Positions 6,958 through 13,813 of a stretch of 17,294 nucleotides of DNA are shown one piece after another. Each line of letters starts with the position of its first letter. The first letter of the stretch is position 1. This DNA comes from Candidatus Bathyarchaeota archaeon (GTDB lineage Archaea; Thermoproteota; Bathyarchaeia; Bathyarchaeales; Bathyarchaeaceae): contig JACUTO010000013.1 of assembly GCA_014859755.1 (NCBI GenBank), positions 1 through 17,294 of the forward strand, written 5' to 3'. The notes under the pieces are model-generated. The model saw only the letters and a list, made by a program, of their open reading frames with translations. It was not told the origin of the DNA and did not search any database. The position numbers and the translations under genes were made by a program.

Positions 6958-7284
6958 ATGGAAATACCGTTTGACGATTTCCTAAAGCTTGACATGAGGG
7001 TTGGCAAAATCGTTGAAGCTGAACAAATCCCTGGATCAAGAAACTTGATCAAGATGATAGTTGATTTTGGTTCCGAGAAGAGGCAGTCTGTGGCAGGACT
7101 GCTGCAATACTACAAACCAGAAGAATTGGTAGACAAAAAATACGCCTTCGTCTTGAATCTGCAAAGAAGGAAATTCATGGGCGTAGAATCTCAGTGCATG
7201 GTACTCGCCGCCGAAGACGATAAGGGTAACGTCATTTTGATAAAACCCGAAAAGGACATCGAAGTAGGAAGCAGAATCAGATAA
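6958..7284 (+). CDS. MetRS-beta/CsaA-like tRNA-binding OB-fold protein
   Basis: This 108-residue protein is a single tRNA-binding domain like the C-terminal (beta) module of methionyl-tRNA synthetase. It would bind tRNA, either delivering it to a catalytic MetRS chain encoded elsewhere or acting alone. The family signature is clear: FLKLDMRVGKIVEAEQIPGS (8-27), an internal VDFG (35-38), QSVAGL (43-48), and RKFMGVESQCMVLAA (71-85). The last usually reads MGVESQGM, so Gly to Cys80 is a small oddity. The frame is open upstream to a TTG at 6898, which would overlap the previous stop and add 20 unconserved residues. I choose ATG at 6958 because the family begins with a short segment before the LDxRVGKI motif and a GGTGA ribosome site lies 5 nt upstream. 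The stop overlaps the converging kinase gene by 8 bp. Confidence 0.88.
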   Translation: MEIPFDDFLKLDMRVGKIVEAEQIPGSRNLIKMIVDFGSEKRQSVAGLLQYYKPEELVDKKYAFVLNLQRRKFMGVESQCMVLAAEDDKGNVILIKPEKDIEVGSRIR

Positions 7285-7840
7285 TATTCCGTCGGATTTC
7301 CTCTTGAATTTGTTTCATTGTTCTATCCGCCTCTACGATTATCCAGTTGTCTTCCAGAGCGAGGGCAAGCGCCTTTTGCCTAATTTTTTCCAGTTCCTCA
7401 AGGCTCTCGAACATTTCCAGTTCCTCTCCTCTCAAACTAACTCGTTTGTATGCTTCTGCTGGACTCGCATCAAGAAAGAACATGAAACTTGAGGTCGGAA
7501 CAATGGTGGCAAAGAAATGATAGGCGATTCTTTCTAGAGGTTTAGGTAAGTAAGCGGTCCCCATGAGATAACGCACAAAAATAATGCAATCATATCTGCG
7601 CCACGAGTAAGTAATAACCGATCGGATGACATCACACATGTAAAAAAGTGCCGCGTTAAAATGGGCGCTTTTTCCCTTCTGCTGAAGGAAATATTTGGCT
7701 CTTATCCCGAAGAAATTGTCGTTAGAAGGATGCATTCGCAGAAAAACCGTCCGCCCACGCTTCTTTAAAAAAGAAGACAACAATTTCGCCTGGGTGCTTT
7801 TCCCAGAAGCATCTAAGCCGTCGATCACGATGAACTGCAA
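7277..7840 (-). CDS. Thymidylate-kinase-like P-loop kinase with altered substrate site
   Basis: This 187-residue protein has the Tmk fold signature: Walker A GLDASGKST (8-16), a Tmk-like helix after it, FVRY (88-91) where Tmk has DRY, LDASP (123-127), and a lid rich in Arg and Glu (132-150). Residues that hold dTMP are changed. The REPG motif reads RMHPSND (35-41), the helix with ADR.QH reads CDVIRS (69-74), DRY reads VRY, and AYQ reads AYL. It is therefore probably a P-loop kinase for another phosphorylated substrate, though an unusual archaeal dTMP kinase cannot be excluded. The TTG start is certain: an in-frame TAA lies two codons upstream and the next ATG is past the P-loop. AAGGT lies 5 nt before it. 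It follows the lipid kinase gene by 9 nt, so the two are co-translated. Confidence 0.82.
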   Translation of the reverse strand: MQFIVIDGLDASGKSTQAKLLSSFLKKRGRTVFLRMHPSNDNFFGIRAKYFLQQKGKSAHFNAALFYMCDVIRSVITYSWRRYDCIIFVRYLMGTAYLPKPLERIAYHFFATIVPTSSFMFFLDASPAEAYKRVSLRGEELEMFESLEELEKIRQKALALALEDNWIIVEADRTMKQIQEEIRRNII

Positions 7841-7849
7841 TTCTTACCT

Positions 7850-8560
7850 TCACCTCATGAGAAAGAAAGATACGGCACAGACGATGGGAACCGTTATGTT
7901 GTCAAAGCCAAGAGGGGATATAGCCTCCACCACCGTTGCAATGACAGCTGTCCAAAGAGACAAACTAACAATTTCCACAGCAGAGAACGGATAGAAAAGC
8001 GAATAGAATAGGAGGCCACACAACAAACTCAAGAAGCTACCTGCAAAGACAGCCAACGATCCTTCAACGCTTTTTTGACACAGAATTTTGTATTTTCGCC
8101 TTCCGTAACGTTCTCCCATAAGGGATGCAGCGCCATCACCATACGCCATTGGTAAGACACCCGCAGCTATGACATAGGGCGTGTAGAAAAAAAGGGCGGC
8201 TAAAACCGTGTACGAAATCGCATAAAAAACCAGTCCCAGTGGATGACCCTTTTCGGTGGTATCTTGAAGCCCAAATAGTATGCCCTTTAAACTTTTAATC
8301 GGGGAATATGGAGAAACTAAAAATGTTAGTAGCACGAAGGGCGCGGCAACCATAACTGGGAAAATGCTTTCACTGAAGAAGGGAAGGATGAAGGGAAAAT
8401 TTCCTATGAGGATGTGCAGAACCTTGCGAGACGTTTTCTGCGACCACATAAAAATTTTTTCAGTCTTCTTTGCGATAAAAATCACGGAAATTATGTAAAT
8501 ATAGCTGAGGAACATCACGATCAAGTTTGTCAAAAGCGTTTGGTCAACAGATAGGGACAT
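7850..8560 (-). CDS. SEC59/DGK1/VTE5-family CTP-dependent lipid (polyprenol) kinase
   Basis: This 236-residue integral membrane protein has several hydrophobic helices. Family members phosphorylate a membrane lipid alcohol (dolichol, phytol, geranylgeraniol or diacylglycerol) using CTP. The signature is present: SRKVLHI (44-50), GHPLGLVFYAIS (105-116), GDGAASLMGERYGRRKY (141-157), KSVEGS (163-168), and EAISPLGFDNITVP (212-225). It is often labelled phosphatidate cytidylyltransferase, but the GD..A...G...G + KS.EGS pattern is that of the kinases. ATG at 8560 has a strong GGTGAGG ribosome site 4 nt upstream. The 75-nt gap to ubiA holds AT-rich stretches that could be an internal promoter. The neighbours (UbiA before, P-loop kinase after) suggest a role in isoprenoid lipid supply. 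Dolichol phosphate synthesis for glycosylation is the main alternative. Confidence 0.85.
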   Translation of the reverse strand: MSLSVDQTLLTNLIVMFLSYIYIISVIFIAKKTEKIFMWSQKTSRKVLHILIGNFPFILPFFSESIFPVMVAAPFVLLTFLVSPYSPIKSLKGILFGLQDTTEKGHPLGLVFYAISYTVLAALFFYTPYVIAAGVLPMAYGDGAASLMGERYGRRKYKILCQKSVEGSLAVFAGSFLSLLCGLLFYSLFYPFSAVEIVSLSLWTAVIATVVEAISPLGFDNITVPIVCAVSFFLMR

Positions 8561-8635
8561 TGTGCCTCACCGATTTGGACGTGACATTTTATATTTTCAA
8601 AGAGTATAGTAATTGTAGAGTTTTATTTTAAATTT

Positions 8636-9478
8636 TTAGCTAGGAGCTCCAGCAACGAAGGCTAAGAGCCCCGTAATAAACCAGATCAAAATTGAATTCT
8701 TAACCCTCCTGGCATTTTCTCGGGAATAGTCTCGAACAAGCAAAATTGAAGACAGAATCAGTCCCGCATCCGTCAAAATGACGAATGGAAGGAACCACTT
8801 GGAAACGAGTCTCCACAACCAAGGTAAGGGACTCAAACCCACAGCTAAAACTAAGAAAACCGATGCCATGAACGCTGCAGTTTTATCTCCAAACATTACT
8901 GCAATTGTATTAATATTCTGAGATTTGTCGCCTTCAACATCCACTATTCCCTTTGTGACCTCTCTGCCAGTGTTTGAAAGAAATACGATGACTGCAAATA
9001 TTGCCACAGCTAATTCGAGTCTTTTCTCAGCAACGAAACTCCCGTAGATGAAGGGTATCGCAACGCAGGCGCTGACCAAAAAGTTTCCGGGGAGCCCTGT
9101 TCGTTTCCCCTTGGTGGTGTATGCTACAAAGATCACCCATGTAATTACCGCAACTATAAGACATGACATGTTAGTCATCGAAGCCGCCATGAACCCCACT
9201 AGGCTTAAAACAAAGGCGAAGGACAACGCTTCTTTAGGGCTGACAGCGCCGCTTGGAATTGGACGGTTCGGCTCATTTATGGCGTCGATTTCTCGATCGT
9301 AATAGTCGTTTATTGCCATGGAAGCTCCTGTCAATGTAAACGAGGTTATGAATCCCAAGAGGAGGTTTATTGAAAAGTTAAGGGCGGAAACTAGAGAAGC
9401 TCCTACGATCACCGCGAAACCCATCATTAGGCAGTTCAACGGCCTGATTATTCGCAGGAATCCGCTCGGTTTCCCCAT
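8636..9478 (-). CDS. ubiA: Digeranylgeranylglyceryl phosphate synthase (UbiA prenyltransferase)
   Basis: It attaches the second geranylgeranyl chain, from GGPP, to geranylgeranylglyceryl phosphate in archaeal membrane lipid synthesis. It is a polytopic membrane protein with the two Asp-rich UbiA motifs. With residues numbered from the TTG at 9502, the first is NDYYDREID (65-73), followed by NRPIPSG (79-85). The second is KGIVDVEGDK (184-193). The opening IIRPLNC and the NRPIPSG segment are typical of the archaeal lipid subgroup. I choose ATG at 9478 (280 residues): it leaves about 10 residues before IRPLNC, as in relatives, and GAGGG lies just upstream. A TTG at 9502 would add 8 residues without a good ribosome site. 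It is the first gene of the ubiA, lipid kinase, P-loop kinase strand block. Other UbiA substrates cannot be fully excluded. Confidence 0.9.
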   Translation of the reverse strand: MGKPSGFLRIIRPLNCLMMGFAVIVGASLVSALNFSINLLLGFITSFTLTGASMAINDYYDREIDAINEPNRPIPSGAVSPKEALSFAFVLSLVGFMAASMTNMSCLIVAVITWVIFVAYTTKGKRTGLPGNFLVSACVAIPFIYGSFVAEKRLELAVAIFAVIVFLSNTGREVTKGIVDVEGDKSQNINTIAVMFGDKTAAFMASVFLVLAVGLSPLPWLWRLVSKWFLPFVILTDAGLILSSILLVRDYSRENARRVKNSILIWFITGLLAFVAGAPS

Positions 9479-9636
9479 TTCCCTCAACCTAGTATCAATC
9501 AAAATCCATCTAGACGAAACGCGAAATCCTTACAATAAAGATCAGTTATAGTTGCAACACTTTTAGATTTATCTCTGAAATAGGATAACTACCCTTGGTT
9601 TACTGTAGATTTCCTGTTTAGCCTAACCGATTTTGT

Positions 9637-9642
9637 GCGCGC
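9637..9642. repeat. GCGCGC 2 nt downstream of the 79-residue gene
   Basis: GTGCGCGC ends immediately beyond the TAG/TAA side of the small gene that stops at 9645. It is part of the set of GC-alternating tracts at gene 3' ends. On the minus strand no T-run follows it directly, so a classical oligo-T terminator is not obvious. Confidence 0.4.
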
Positions 9643-9644
9643 TT

Positions 9645-9884
9645 CTAGATGACGTATGATTCTGTTTCTAAGATAACTTCTTTCCTTTTCCTCTTCTTAC
9701 GGTTCAGAATTGTGGCAACTATTTCTCGAAATTCCTGTTCGCTTATGAGGCGACGTCTTATCGCATCATCGCAGTAAATCCCAGTTCTTCTTTCAATCTC
9801 CCTGTCTATGTCAAGCCGGTCTTCATGAGTTGTCTGGTCAAAGAGTTGTAATAACATTAGCCACTCACGAACTTCCCGACTCAT
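9645..9884 (-). CDS. 79-residue charged protein of unknown function, coupled to thiDN
   Basis: I do not recognise this protein. It begins MSREVREWLMLLQLFDQ, is predicted mostly helical, and has a central charged part (HEDRLDIDREIERR). The C-terminal part contains the very basic NRKKRKRKE, which could contact nucleic acid. Its ATG at 9884 overlaps the thiDN stop in an ATGA arrangement, and GAGGTGA (9889-9895) lies 4 nt before it. That clearly decides the start over the in-frame GTG at 9902, which would add six residues lacking such a site. The 4-nt overlap implies translational coupling with thiDN, so it could be a regulator or accessory of thiamine synthesis. Conservation of the pairing would be needed to claim that. 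It has no Cys motif beyond one Cys. Confidence 0.7.
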   Translation of the reverse strand: MSREVREWLMLLQLFDQTTHEDRLDIDREIERRTGIYCDDAIRRRLISEQEFREIVATILNRKKRKRKEVILETESYVI

Positions 9885-11281
9885 TTTTTCACCTCGTTCC
9901 ACGCGCGCGTGTGTGGATTACCATGTTTTCGCAGCTTTATGGATGCTAGCGCCTTTTCCACCACATCCACCGCAGAGTTTCCCAACACCCGAATCATCGG
10001 CTCCTTCCCCACCTCGCCAAAGTCGTAGACGACATCTGGAACCTTTCCCGCGGCTTTTATAGCCTCCTCCACCCCCCAAACAAGGGTTCCCCCTTCCATC
10101 GCCTTCACTTCCGGAGACTCAAGCCGTCTGTCAAAGCTTGAAACCTCTCGTCCAAGATTCTTGAAGGTTTCCACCAAATCCTGATCGTAGCGGAGGTTGA
10201 GCGCCGCCCTCTTTGAAGGGTCGTGTTTCATAGCGGTGAGAATTATGCGTGCGACATGATCAGACGCTCCAAATCTGGCGCAACCTACCGCCCTCGCCCT
10301 CTCGCCGAACTTGACGATTCTTCCTTCCACAGCCGCAACATGTCGTTTGGTGGAAGCGTAAGGCAAGGCCATGGCAACTTGGGTTCCAACCTCAGCCAGG
10401 TAAGGCAAGAATTCTGAATGATCTTCAACCATCTTAGCCGCTGCGGAAACATCTTCTAAAACTCGATGCTTCTCAGCTTCGTTGAACAAGCTTGCCATGG
10501 GGTTCACCGGAACCCTGCCCTTCCCAACCCTTAGACCGAACGCGATGGCGTTCTGCATGAACTCTTCAGCTTTCGTAACGGCTTCCACCACATCATAGTC
10601 TAGGGCGAGGTAGGCTGCTATGGCTGCGGAAAAGGTGCATCCTCCTCCGTGTGCCTCCACTTCTACTCGTGGCTTTGTGAAAATCTTGAACTCGCCATCA
10701 TGATGCAAAATATCTGTGACATCTGCCCCCTCTAGGTGGCCGCCCTTCACAACTACCGCTTTCGCGCCTAGCTTGCCTATGATTGAAGCTGCCTTTTTCA
10801 TGTCATCAATTGTTCTTATTTTCATTTGAGCCATGTCTTCAGCTTCATGCTTGTTTGGAGTGATGACAAAGGATCGAGGAACAACCGCCTCAATCAAAGC
10901 CTCCTTGTCTTCTTCACGAACGAGAAGGCTTCCGGTGCCCGCTCGGAAGACAGGATCAACGACAACTCGCAGTTCGTGGCGATCGAGGGCTTTAGCAACT
11001 GCCTCCACAATTTCCTTGGAGTAAAGCATACCTGTTTTTGTCGCCTTAACCGGAATGTCCTCAAGAACAACCTCTATTTGCCTCTCAACCATGCGTGGAG
11101 GTATAGGAAGTATGTCGTAAACTCCCTGCGTGTTCTGAGCCGTTAGAGCGGTGATGACGCATGTTCCGAAAACTTCTAGGGCTGCAAAAGTTTTAAAGTC
11201 GGCTTCTATGCCAGCGCCTCCGCAGCTGTCAGAGCCGGCTATTGTCATGGCGCATGGAACTTCTTTTTTGATCAATCCCAT
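9881..11281 (-). CDS. thiDN: Bifunctional HMP/HMP-P kinase and thiamine phosphate synthase (ThiD-ThiN)
   Basis: The N-terminal ThiD domain (about 8-260) phosphorylates hydroxymethylpyrimidine and its monophosphate. The C-terminal ThiN domain (about 280-450) joins HMP-PP to thiazole phosphate, replacing ThiE as in many archaea. ThiD motifs are TIAGSDSCGGAGIEADFKTF (13-32), GTGSLL (115-120), KAVVVKGGH (174-182) and HGGGCTFSAA (211-220). The anion-hole sequence is usually GTGC, and here it is GGGC with catalytic Cys215. ThiN motifs are VGTQVAMALPYA (298-309), FGASDHVARIIL (337-348), LNLRYD (361-366) and SSFDRR (381-386). The 466-residue length is that of the fusion. ATG at 11281 is used with AGGA just upstream; Met12 would cut into the first strand. 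I saw no THI-box riboswitch in the 141-nt leader. Confidence 0.94.
   Translation of the reverse strand: MGLIKKEVPCAMTIAGSDSCGGAGIEADFKTFAALEVFGTCVITALTAQNTQGVYDILPIPPRMVERQIEVVLEDIPVKATKTGMLYSKEIVEAVAKALDRHELRVVVDPVFRAGTGSLLVREEDKEALIEAVVPRSFVITPNKHEAEDMAQMKIRTIDDMKKAASIIGKLGAKAVVVKGGHLEGADVTDILHHDGEFKIFTKPRVEVEAHGGGCTFSAAIAAYLALDYDVVEAVTKAEEFMQNAIAFGLRVGKGRVPVNPMASLFNEAEKHRVLEDVSAAAKMVEDHSEFLPYLAEVGTQVAMALPYASTKRHVAAVEGRIVKFGERARAVGCARFGASDHVARIILTAMKHDPSKRAALNLRYDQDLVETFKNLGREVSSFDRRLESPEVKAMEGGTLVWGVEEAIKAAGKVPDVVYDFGEVGKEPMIRVLGNSAVDVVEKALASIKLRKHGNPHTRAWNEVKK
9900..9911. repeat. Perfect 12-bp palindrome CACGCGCGCGTG near the thiDN 3' end
   Basis: CACGCGCGCGTG is its own reverse complement. 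It lies inside the last codons of thiDN (encoding the HTRAW region), about 20 nt before the stop and just ahead of the ribosome site of the coupled small gene. In RNA it could pair between transcripts, or weakly within one. It belongs to the 3'-end GCGCGC set. Confidence 0.5.
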
Positions 11282-11422
11282 CCATCCTAATCAAAAGTTT
11301 CTATTGAGCACGTTTTGATCTGTTTCATCATGGAGTTTTGCCTGTTCATAATGTTTTCGTTCTGCAGAATCGACGTTGAAATGAAGCTAAAATAGGTGTT
11401 CCAGAAAGTTCCTAGTGATTGT

Positions 11423-12352
11423 TTACGGGAATTTTGGTTTAATGGCTTTTGTTGTGCAGGCTTCAACACATTTTAGGCAGTATATGCATTCGGGATCGGT
11501 GAACTTTTCCCACGGCAAATCCAAGATGGGGACCTTCATTGGACATACCTCCACGCATGTGCGGCATCCCGCCTTCGTGCATTTCAACGGATCTCTCTTC
11601 AAGCCGAGGAAGCTGAATCGGTTCAGGAAGGCTAAGGCTGCCCCGTGGGGACATAGATATTGACACCAACTTCTAGGAACGTACGCGGCTAGAACCAAGA
11701 TCAGCACCATGATAGCAAGACGGGCCCACAAAAGTGGTCGAACCACCAAAATTCCGGCGATCAAGGCATCGAGGCTGGTGTAACGAACATCTAACACCAT
11801 TCTTGGCAGAACAGCGAATAGCGTATCGGCTGGGCTTAAGGCGTTAAAAGGCGCTGAAGCAAACGCTCCCAAAGCCGCCTTATAGCCTTGACCCACTCCT
11901 GTGGCCAGCGATATGGCTAGGGTTCCGCTGACGAAAAGAGTGATCGCCAAAATCACATACTTAACTTTGATCATTCCGTCATGGGTTCTCAAAGAAACCT
12001 CTGTGTGTTTTCTCTTGACGTATCCCAACAAGTCTTGAACGAAACCGAAGGGGCATACCCAAGCGCAGAGGGCTCTGCCCAGAAAAACGGCTATCAGAAA
12101 AAACGAGGCTAAGGGAAGCCAAGGAAAAACGAGGTCGTGGAGCATCCACTGTAACATTGCAAAGGCGTCGCCCATGGTTTTTTGATGAATTCCTAGACTA
12201 TAGACAACTGGGAGGACGATTGGCCATGGCCCCAAGCCAAAAAGGACCGCGTTGAACAATACAAAAGAAAGAAACTGCGTGAATTTTCTCGCAGTCTCTA
12301 TCCTCCAAACGAGCCTTTTAACGCGAAACGCTGTCTCCTTAGCTCCGGTCAA
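11423..12352 (-). CDS. NapH/MauN-like membrane polyferredoxin
   Basis: This 309-residue membrane protein has roughly five hydrophobic helices and twelve motif cysteines. It has two NapH-type CxxxCP motifs: CAWVCP (Cys96, Cys100) and CQYLCP (Cys230, Cys234). Two C-terminal [4Fe-4S] ferredoxin motifs follow: Cys258-Cys263-Cys266-Cys270 (with CP) and Cys289-Cys292-Cys295-Cys299. Relatives pass electrons from the membrane quinol pool or a membrane complex to a reductase. Here no reductase partner lies beside it, so its electron donor and acceptor are unknown. TTG at 12352 is the likely start. An in-frame TGA lies six codons upstream, the next ATG is at residue 60, and GAGGAGG lies 13 nt before the TTG, with AGGA closer. 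It is separated from tldE by 90 nt containing a TATA-like box and from thiDN by 141 nt. Confidence 0.87.
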   Translation of the reverse strand: MTGAKETAFRVKRLVWRIETARKFTQFLSFVLFNAVLFGLGPWPIVLPVVYSLGIHQKTMGDAFAMLQWMLHDLVFPWLPLASFFLIAVFLGRALCAWVCPFGFVQDLLGYVKRKHTEVSLRTHDGMIKVKYVILAITLFVSGTLAISLATGVGQGYKAALGAFASAPFNALSPADTLFAVLPRMVLDVRYTSLDALIAGILVVRPLLWARLAIMVLILVLAAYVPRSWCQYLCPHGAALAFLNRFSFLGLKRDPLKCTKAGCRTCVEVCPMKVPILDLPWEKFTDPECIYCLKCVEACTTKAIKPKFP

Positions 12353-12428
12353 TTCCTTCGCTTTTCCTCCTCATCCGATTTTGTGATTTTGACGTTTTGT
12401 GACTCTAAAGACGTGAGCCTTATTTGCC

Positions 12429-12437
12429 ATAAAAAGG
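12429..12437 (-). promoter_or_regulatory. Candidate TATA box for the NapH-like gene
   Basis: On the minus strand CTTTTTATG lies immediately after the tldE/pmbA stop. It predicts a transcript start near 12407 and a leader of about 55 nt. This suggests the polyferredoxin gene can be expressed apart from the tldD-tldE pair. Confidence 0.35.
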
Positions 12438-12442
12438 TTTCA

Positions 12443-13813
12443 TTATCTTCCAATGACTTTAACGTTTTCTACTCTAATCCATGGTGCAACTAATTGCCCT
12501 ATCTTCCTGGTGTTATTGCCAAGCGCTGATACGCTCTTTAGAACATCGAAGATTGTGCCTGCCAGCATCGCCCCTTTTACAGCATAAGCTACGCCACCTT
12601 TTTCAATTTTCCACGCTGGGGTGGCCACCACGGAAAATTCTCCGCTTTCTGGGTTGCTGCTGTGAGCGCCTTGCACGCCGTAAACTATGAGGCCGTTATC
12701 AATTTCGTTGATGAGGTTTTCAGGGGATTGGTTTCCCTGCGTGAAGGTGAAGTTGGTGGCCTCTAGAACTGGCGTGGATGTGTAGGGGGCTAGACCTCCT
12801 CTAAAAGCGTTTCCGGTGCTCTCGACGCCTCTCTTATTTGCTGTATAGCTGTCATATAAGAAATGCTTTAAGATGCCCTTCTCAACGACTAGGGTTTTTT
12901 GGCTGGAAACGCCTTCACCGTCAAATCTCCATGTTTGAAGACCGCCCTCAAATAATCCATCGTCGTGAATCGTGACAAGATTTGAGGCGATCTCCTCCCC
13001 AATTTTCCCCTTGAGGGCGGACCGTTCCCTTTGAACGTAATCCGCCTTCACGGCGTTTATCAACGTATAATAAAGGAGGGCATCCAACGCTAGTTGAGTG
13101 AATATCACTGAAAAGGTTCCGGACTCGATTTTTTCGGCTTTGAGGGAGGAAACTGCTTGTCTCGCGGCCTCTCTTCCAACCCATTCCGGGTCAATTTTGT
13201 AAACTCTTTCTGCATTTAGTTCAAAGCATGCTGGAGTAACCTCACCAGCTTCTCTTGCTATGGTTTCGATGGAGCATTCGATGCCGGTGCCCTCGTCATC
13301 GACTTCTACGCCGTGAGAGTTGACGACGGCTTTAGATGTGAGAAAGGTTCCAACTCCTCCGCCTATAGGTAAAACTCGTTTGTCGTAGCCTTCCACTGCA
13401 TTTAGCAGAACTGACGCTGTCTCCACAAATTCATCAGGAGAGATGGTGGTCAATTTTTTGTCATATGTGTTTTTTGTTTCGCTGAGTTTCTTGGGGCTGG
13501 GCAGACCTATCCAGTTTTTGTCTGGTTTGCTGGCTTTAGCAGATTTGAAGGCTTTGACAGCGGCATCTTCCACGGTTTTGTCGGTTAACATGTTTGTGTA
13601 GGAGAAGCCGACGGCCTTTTTGTAAACGGCCCTTACTCCTAAACCTTGATCCGTTCTCTTGACGCTTCTAACGATCTGCCCTCTTTCGATGTTTACTGAT
13701 GTGCCGGAGATTCTGCTTAGAAAGGCCTCAGCTTCTTCAGCGCCTTTTTTAATCGCAACGTTAATGGCTCTCTGCCCAAAACCGATTAATTCTTCGAGTT
13801 TAGGCTCCGCCAC
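12443..13813 (-). CDS. tldE: TldE/PmbA-type protease subunit (lacks the metal site)
   Basis: It is the non-catalytic partner of the TldD/TldE peptidase, which degrades unfolded or short peptides and matures small peptides in bacteria. The roughly 456-residue protein has the PmbA_TldD fold. An N-terminal domain (AFLSRISGTSVNIERGQIVR region, 31-50) and a linker lead to a C-terminal domain. At the place where TldD has HExxxH, this protein reads FTQLALDALLYY (239-250), so no zinc site is present, as in known TldE. Its tail lacks the TldD CGKGQ segment. It overlaps tldD by 14-17 nt. The GAGGTGA ribosome site (13820-13826) inside the tldD end lies 6 nt before GTG at 13813 and only 3 nt before TTG at 13816, so I prefer GTG; the difference is one residue. 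Co-translation fits heterodimer assembly. Confidence 0.92.
   Translation of the reverse strand: MAEPKLEELIGFGQRAINVAIKKGAEEAEAFLSRISGTSVNIERGQIVRSVKRTDQGLGVRAVYKKAVGFSYTNMLTDKTVEDAAVKAFKSAKASKPDKNWIGLPSPKKLSETKNTYDKKLTTISPDEFVETASVLLNAVEGYDKRVLPIGGGVGTFLTSKAVVNSHGVEVDDEGTGIECSIETIAREAGEVTPACFELNAERVYKIDPEWVGREAARQAVSSLKAEKIESGTFSVIFTQLALDALLYYTLINAVKADYVQRERSALKGKIGEEIASNLVTIHDDGLFEGGLQTWRFDGEGVSSQKTLVVEKGILKHFLYDSYTANKRGVESTGNAFRGGLAPYTSTPVLEATNFTFTQGNQSPENLINEIDNGLIVYGVQGAHSSNPESGEFSVVATPAWKIEKGGVAYAVKGAMLAGTIFDVLKSVSALGNNTRKIGQLVAPWIRVENVKVIGR

Noticed and set aside
9479..9502. TTG start for ubiA adding 8 residues
   Set aside because: No good ribosome site precedes it, while ATG at 9478 gives the family's usual N-terminal length.
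11282..11422. Possible TPP riboswitch ahead of thiDN
   Set aside because: I looked for the conserved CUGAGA and ACCUGA elements on the minus strand and did not see them; the region is short and AT-rich.
11287..11469. 60-codon frame between thiDN and the NapH-like gene, minus strand
   Set aside because: It overlaps the 3' end of the NapH-like gene, has an Asn/Gln/Lys-rich random-looking translation and no good ribosome site.
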